A DNA stretch of 11,195 nucleotides, from positions 1 through 11,195 of the forward strand of contig JAAXUL010000175.1 of assembly GCA_013336035.1 (NCBI GenBank), written 5' to 3'. Positions 8,027 to 11,195 of the stretch are shown in pieces. The notes under the pieces are model-generated. The model did no database searches. It saw nothing but the letters and a program-made list of their open reading frames with translations, and was not told the DNA's origin. Position 1 is the stretch's first letter; every line of letters begins with the position of its first letter. The translations under genes were made by a program, and so were the position numbers. The stretch comes from Chloroflexales bacterium (GTDB lineage: Bacteria > Chloroflexota > Chloroflexia > Chloroflexales > Chloroflexaceae).

Positions 8027-8055
8027 AGTATAGCGAACGGATGTTTGCCTGTCAA
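8027..8055 (-). promoter_or_regulatory. Near-consensus sigma70-type promoter TTGACA-17-TATACT
   Basis: TTGACA (8050-8055) and TATACT (8027-8032) are separated by exactly 17 nt on the minus strand. The first hexamer is perfect and the second has one mismatch to TATAAT. Transcription would start near 8020 and give a leader of about 103 nt before the GTG at 7917. It is the best promoter match in the window. Confidence 0.75.
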
Positions 8056-8065
8056 TGGGCAGCCC

Positions 8066-8230
8066 TGCTCGCCTAGTATCGTCGTTGATCGCCGTGACGA
8101 GCGCAGCGCTGGTGGCGGGGCTGCGGAGGAGCGCGCGGACGAGCGGCAGGCGCCGCCGAAGGTGAGCCAGAGAGGGGCGGCCGAGGTCATAGTAGATCCG
8201 CAGCCGCCGTAGCAACGGGCGATGGCGGGA
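8066..8230 (-). pseudogene. Coding-like scrap, gene not identified
   Basis: Between an in-frame TAA at 8231-8233 and the promoter region, one frame shows strong G/C-ending codon use and an Arg/Leu-rich helical product including IYYDLGRPSLAHLRRRL and SAALVTAINDDTRR. It lacks a convincing start or ribosome site, and its downstream end runs into the promoter at 8027-8055 before an eventual stop at 7985. It is probably a fragment of a lost gene. It could also be chance openness in GC-rich DNA. Between it and the deletion-shrunk gene at 8287 nothing else is visible. Confidence 0.25.
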
Positions 8231-8286
8231 TTATCGACTGCCCCTGGAAGTGAAAGACGGCCAACTGGCTCGGCGCCCCTACGTCA

Positions 8287-8442
8287 TTAGGCGCAGGGCT
8301 TGCCTTGGGCGAACAGGTAGCCCAGTTCCGAGCTGGTGCCGGAGTCCTGGTCTGCCCCGGTGAGCAGGGCTACGCACAGCTCGCAGCCGTCCAGGGCGGC
8401 GATGTCGTTGAACAGGGGGCCGGCGATGTAGACTCGGGGCAT
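8287..8442 (-). pseudogene. Nucleoside 2-deoxyribosyltransferase with internal in-frame deletion
   Basis: The ATG at 8442, with GGAG 5 nt upstream, opens a 51-residue frame ending in TAA. It begins MPRVYIAGPLF, the first strand and glycine turn of the family, then jumps directly to AALDGCELCVALLTGADQDSGTSSELGYLFAQGKPC. That second block is the conserved later part, with the Glu of SSELGY matching the catalytic nucleophile of these enzymes. Normal members have about 140-160 residues, so roughly 50 in the middle and the C-terminal end are missing. The family exchanges bases between deoxynucleosides in salvage. The protein is very unlikely to be active. Both ends being in frame points to a clean deletion. 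It is divergent from the operon at 8532, with 89 nt between starts. Confidence 0.8.
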
Positions 8443-8474
8443 AGCGTCTCCGGGCAGGCGGCGTCCCCGGCGAG

Positions 8475-8497
8475 TATAGCACGGGCGCTATGCTATA
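8475..8497. promoter_or_regulatory. Inverted repeat in the divergent intergenic region
   Basis: TATAGCA (8475-8481) and TGCTATA (8491-8497) are perfect 7-bp inverted arms with a 9-nt spacer. They lie between the deoxyribosyltransferase remnant and the plus-strand operon. The arms overlap -10-like hexamers on both strands (TATACT on minus, TATAGT on plus), so the element may be an operator or back-to-back promoters. No good -35 box was seen for either. Confidence 0.35.
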
Positions 8498-8531
8498 GTG
8501 GTGCTCAGAAGATCAGCGATACAGGCACTCC

Positions 8532-8708
8532 ATGCGCCTCCTTATCCTCAAGTGCTCCGCTGCCAAGCCGGGCGGCCCCGAGCCCATCCCGGCATCCGAG
8601 CGCTATGGCGGCCCGCTCTGGCGCGTCCTGCGACACTACCAGCGTGTGCAGCCGATCTTTGCGGCCGACCTCGACGTGTATGGCCTGTCCGCTGAGTACG
8701 GCCTCTGA
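8532..8708 (+). CDS. Shortened DUF6884-like protein, first gene of the ATPase operon
   Basis: The ATG at 8532 encodes 58 residues: MRLLILKCSAAK, then PASERYGGPLWRVLRHY, then DVYGLSAEYGL directly followed by TGA. The pattern of an N-terminal strand ending in C-S-x-x-K, a P-A-x-E-R-Y box and a D-x-Y-x-L-S-A-x-Y-G-L box resembles DUF6884-type proteins of unknown function, as I recall them. Relatives continue well past the S-A-x-Y-G-L box; here no homologous sequence follows in any frame, so the gene looks 3'-truncated. No ribosome site is visible before the ATG. The ATPase begins 14 nt after the stop, with its GAGGAG site overlapping the stop region. It may be a minimal functional form or a leftover. 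Confidence 0.6.
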   Translation: MRLLILKCSAAKPGGPEPIPASERYGGPLWRVLRHYQRVQPIFAADLDVYGLSAEYGL

Positions 8709-8722
8709 GGAGCGCCCATCCG

Positions 8723-10711
8723 ATGACCGCTGGCACCACCACCGACGAGACGCAGCGCAAGGCCATCGCCGATGCCGCCTACACGGTGCTGTCACGGGAA
8801 GACGGCCCACTTCAGCTCGGCGAGATCCTGGCCCGGGTGCAGGCCGAGGGCCTCGCAGCGGTCGGCGTGCAGACGCCCCAGCTAGTGCTCTCGGGCACCC
8901 TCAGCCGCGACGGGCGCTTCGAGCGCCGCGGCACGAGCAACGAGTGGTCGCTGGCGGGCGCCCCCCGCGCCGCGCGGGCTGGCGGCGCAGCGGCTGCACC
9001 CGCGCCTGACGCTCATTCCCATCCGGCCCCCGCAGCGCACGCTGGCCCGGAGCCTGACACGCCACCCGCCGGCAGCTCCGTTCGCGACGCACAAGGGAGG
9101 GTCTCGGCCGCCGGTATGGCCGACGATGCCCTCCCGCACGTGCCCGACCTGGAGCGCCGCCTCCGCGCTCTGGGCGCGGAACTCCTGATCGAGCGCGGTG
9201 TCGTGCGGCGGATCTACCGCTCGCTGCTCGCCGGGCGCCACGTGGTCCTCAGCGGGCCGCCGGGCACTGGCAAGTCCGAGCTGGCCCGGCTGCTGCCGAC
9301 CCTGCTCTGGGCTGACGGGGACCACCACGGCTACGCCCCACTCCTGGTGACCGCCACCGAGGATTGGGGCGTGCGCGATGTGGTCGGCGGCATCGGCCCG
9401 CGCCTCGGTGGCCCGGGCGGCGGCCTGAGCTATGTGATCGATCACGGGGTCCTCACGCGGGCGGTGCTGCGGCACTATGCCGACACCGACGACGGGGCGC
9501 GGCTCCCCGACGGGCCCGAGCCGCTCCTCCGGCAGGCCTCCTACGAGGCAGAGGGACGGCGCTACCGCGGCACCTGGCTGATTATCGATGAGCTCACCCG
9601 GGCGCCCGTGGACGCCGCCTTCGGCGGGCTGCTGACCGCCCTCGGTGGCGGCGATGAGGTCACGCTGCTGGTGCCCAGTGCCTCACGCCAGCCCCGAGCC
9701 GTGCCGCTGCCCCGCGACTTCCGTATTATCGCCACGCTAAACAGCTTCGACCGCCACTTCCTCAACCAGATCTCCGAGGCCTTCAAGCGCCGCTTCGACT
9801 TCATCGACCTGCCGCCGCCCAGCCTATACCTCGCCGCGTTCGAGCAGGGCATCGCTGCGGCTCACGCGCTGCGCCGCCTGCTGCGGAGCGGCTTCCCGCA
9901 GATTACGCGCGCACTCGATGGGCAGGGCTACCATTCAAGGCACTGCTGCCAGGACGGGCAGCTCTGCCACATCAAGTGGCTGCCGGACGCCCGTAGGCCC
10001 GTGCGTCCCCCGCGCACCACCGAGGACCTCTTGCGGGAGCTGGACGAAATTTTCGAGCGCCGACCGCCCGGGGAGATCGACGAGGAGACCGCTGACGCCG
10101 TGGGCCGCCGAGTCGAGGCGCTGTCCCGCCGCTTCGCCGAGCTAACCGGCGCCCTCGTCGCGATCGGGGTCTACGAGCGGCGCCTGCGCGACATGGCGAT
10201 GGCGCGCACCCTCGACCGGCTTGCGCCGGAGGGACGCGAGTCTCTGGTCCTGGCGGTCTACCTGGTCGAGAAGCTGGACGCCGCGCAGGCGACGGACTTC
10301 TCGGCCCCGATGATCCACATCGCCCGCGTGCTCGAGCGTGAGATCCAGCGCCGCGTGATGGCGATCCCCGGGATCGCGCCGGCCGACTTCCCCCACGGCA
10401 AGCCGACCCTCGTCGCCCTGGACGGCACACGACGCAAGCGACCCGAGGTCTGGGCGCGTATCGAGGCGCACCTCGCTGGGGCCGGGGACGGCCGCATGGA
10501 CGACGCCGACGAGGCTTTCATCGTCTCCTTCGACAGCTTCGAGAAGCAGCTCCAGCCCATCGTGCACGCTCGCAACCAGGCGGCTCACACCACGCCCCTG
10601 GCCCGCGAACGCTACAGCAGGCTCTTCGGCGATGTGTGCCACGGCGGCGTCTCGTGTGTGGGCGTGCTCAACGCGCTGCTGCTGGCGTGGCCTGCGGCGG
10701 GAGAGCAATGA
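8723..10711 (+). CDS. AAA+ ATPase (McrB/MoxR-like) with HARE-HTH-like N-terminus and HEPN-like C-terminus
   Basis: The start at 8723 has GAGGAG 10 nt upstream. Of 662 residues, ~10-78 resemble a HARE-HTH winged helix (LSGTLSRDGRFERRG, EWSL), a fold found in chromatin and restriction proteins. A Pro/Ala-rich linker spans ~80-130. The AAA+ core has Walker A GPPGTGKSE (178-186), Walker B WLIIDE (D289-E290), sensor-1 ATLNSFDR (N340) and a FKRRFDF arginine finger (R356/R357), in the style of McrB and MoxR. Residues 404-416 hold an H/C cluster (H404, H407, C408, C409, C415, H416), a possible metal site or inserted segment. The helical C-terminus carries ARNQAAH, where R617 and H622 fit the R-X4-H motif of HEPN RNases. 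It probably remodels or gates a nucleic-acid or protein target using ATP. The downstream nucleotidyltransferase overlaps it by ATGA. Confidence 0.9.
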   Translation: MTAGTTTDETQRKAIADAAYTVLSREDGPLQLGEILARVQAEGLAAVGVQTPQLVLSGTLSRDGRFERRGTSNEWSLAGAPRAARAGGAAAAPAPDAHSHPAPAAHAGPEPDTPPAGSSVRDAQGRVSAAGMADDALPHVPDLERRLRALGAELLIERGVVRRIYRSLLAGRHVVLSGPPGTGKSELARLLPTLLWADGDHHGYAPLLVTATEDWGVRDVVGGIGPRLGGPGGGLSYVIDHGVLTRAVLRHYADTDDGARLPDGPEPLLRQASYEAEGRRYRGTWLIIDELTRAPVDAAFGGLLTALGGGDEVTLLVPSASRQPRAVPLPRDFRIIATLNSFDRHFLNQISEAFKRRFDFIDLPPPSLYLAAFEQGIAAAHALRRLLRSGFPQITRALDGQGYHSRHCCQDGQLCHIKWLPDARRPVRPPRTTEDLLRELDEIFERRPPGEIDEETADAVGRRVEALSRRFAELTGALVAIGVYERRLRDMAMARTLDRLAPEGRESLVLAVYLVEKLDAAQATDFSAPMIHIARVLEREIQRRVMAIPGIAPADFPHGKPTLVALDGTRRKRPEVWARIEAHLAGAGDGRMDDADEAFIVSFDSFEKQLQPIVHARNQAAHTTPLARERYSRLFGDVCHGGVSCVGVLNALLLAWPAAGEQ

Positions 10712-11195
10712 GTGAGATGCGACAAGCAATGCTCGCGCGCATCCTCGCGGCGGCCCGGCGCGACGAGCGGATCCTCGGCGTGCTGGACTACGGGTCGAGC
10801 AGCGAGGGTCGCGCCGACGCCTGGTCCGACCTCGACCTGGCGCTGGTCCTGCGCGATGAGGCGTTCGACACATTTCAGCAGGGCTGGCGCGCCTGGGCCG
10901 CTCGGCTCGGGCCGCTCCTGCTGGCCTACGAGGGCGGCGTCGGCCACCCCTGGACGGTGTATGACGCGCCGGGCGTGCCGCTGCGCGTGGACTTCGCTTT
11001 CCACCGCGCGAGCCGCGCTGACGTCATCGCGACCTGGCCGAACGCGCCGCTCAGTGTCGAGGTGATGGTGCTACTCGATAAGTCGGGCGGCAGGTTGACC
11101 GCGCTGGCAGCGCGGCTCGTCGGCCAGCCCCTTGGCCCGCCGAGCGAGGCCGTGGCCTTCGAGAAGGTCGCCGGAGACTTCTGGTACTACCTCCT
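10708..11195 (+). CDS. Nucleotidyltransferase (GS..DxD, Pol-beta/MNT fold), C-terminus beyond window
   Basis: The ATG overlaps the ATPase stop (ATGA), so the two are translationally coupled. The 162 visible residues contain the Pol-beta-type active site: G29-S30, then D41-L-D43, and a third acid at D95 in LRVDFAF. After it comes the start of a helical domain with GDFWYYLL, cut by the window edge. Enzymes with this fold transfer AMP or another NMP to antibiotics, proteins or RNA. The GS..DxD spacing and helical tail also fit aminoglycoside or lincosamide adenylyltransferases. The coupling to an ATPase with a HEPN-like motif makes an MNT-type antitoxin role, in which the partner is AMPylated, the alternative I find most interesting. 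The known AMPylated Tyr two residues after the HEPN His is a Thr here, so the analogy is incomplete. Confidence 0.85.
   Translation, partial: MSEMRQAMLARILAAARRDERILGVLDYGSSSEGRADAWSDLDLALVLRDEAFDTFQQGWRAWAARLGPLLLAYEGGVGHPWTVYDAPGVPLRVDFAFHRASRADVIATWPNAPLSVEVMVLLDKSGGRLTALAARLVGQPLGPPSEAVAFEKVAGDFWYYL

Noticed and set aside
8305..9009. Plus-strand ORF of 234 codons across the divergent region.
   Set aside because: It runs antisense to the deoxyribosyltransferase remnant and out of frame through the DUF6884-like ORF and the ATPase start, all of which show clear family motifs.
9972..10873. Long minus-strand ORFs opposite the ATPase gene.
   Set aside because: They are Arg/Gly/Pro-rich shadows of a GC-rich gene with no motifs or ribosome sites.
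1..11195. CRISPR arrays, tRNA or rRNA genes, insertion sequences with terminal repeats.
   Set aside because: I found no spaced direct repeats, no tRNA-like clover-leaf motifs and no transposase; the recombinase remnant is the only mobile-element trace.

Overview
The window is GC-rich DNA with strongly G/C-ending codons, SD-type ribosome sites and sigma70-like promoters. CHAT-TPR proteins, a McrB/MoxR-like ATPase and a tyrosine recombinase remnant occur together in it. That mix is common in large, multicellular-leaning bacteria, and a Chloroflexota source is my best guess. This is inference from style; no marker gene is present.

Region 1 (1-6641, all minus strand) holds three genes in the order CHAT-TPR protease, cysteine-free helical protein, very large protein. 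The last has 1127 or more residues and runs off the left edge. The large protein starts 3 nt after the stop of the middle gene, with its ribosome site inside that gene. The CHAT gene has a perfect TATAAT box placed so that its mRNA would be nearly leaderless. Together they look like a caspase-like protease with two unrecognised partners, possibly a conflict or cell-death type system.

Region 2 (about 6660-8450) is a graveyard of broken genes. It holds a HemG-like flavodoxin with two frame disruptions and a lost 3' end, and a tyrosine recombinase with a nonsense codon, a frame change and a lost catalytic C-terminus. It also holds the first ~30 codons of an unknown gene behind an intact consensus promoter, a coding-like scrap, and a nucleoside 2-deoxyribosyltransferase shrunk to 51 codons by an in-frame internal deletion.

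Region 3 (8532-11195, plus strand) is a tight operon: a shortened DUF6884-like ORF, a 662-residue AAA+ ATPase, and a nucleotidyltransferase cut by the right edge. The ATPase has an N-terminal HARE-HTH-like domain and an R-X4-H (HEPN-like) motif near its C-terminus. The nucleotidyltransferase start overlaps the ATPase stop (ATGA). A HEPN-like motif next to a nucleotidyltransferase recalls HEPN-MNT toxin-antitoxin pairs, here with the HEPN-like part fused to an AAA+ motor. The two modules flanking a recombinase remnant suggest an accessory (defence-type) island.
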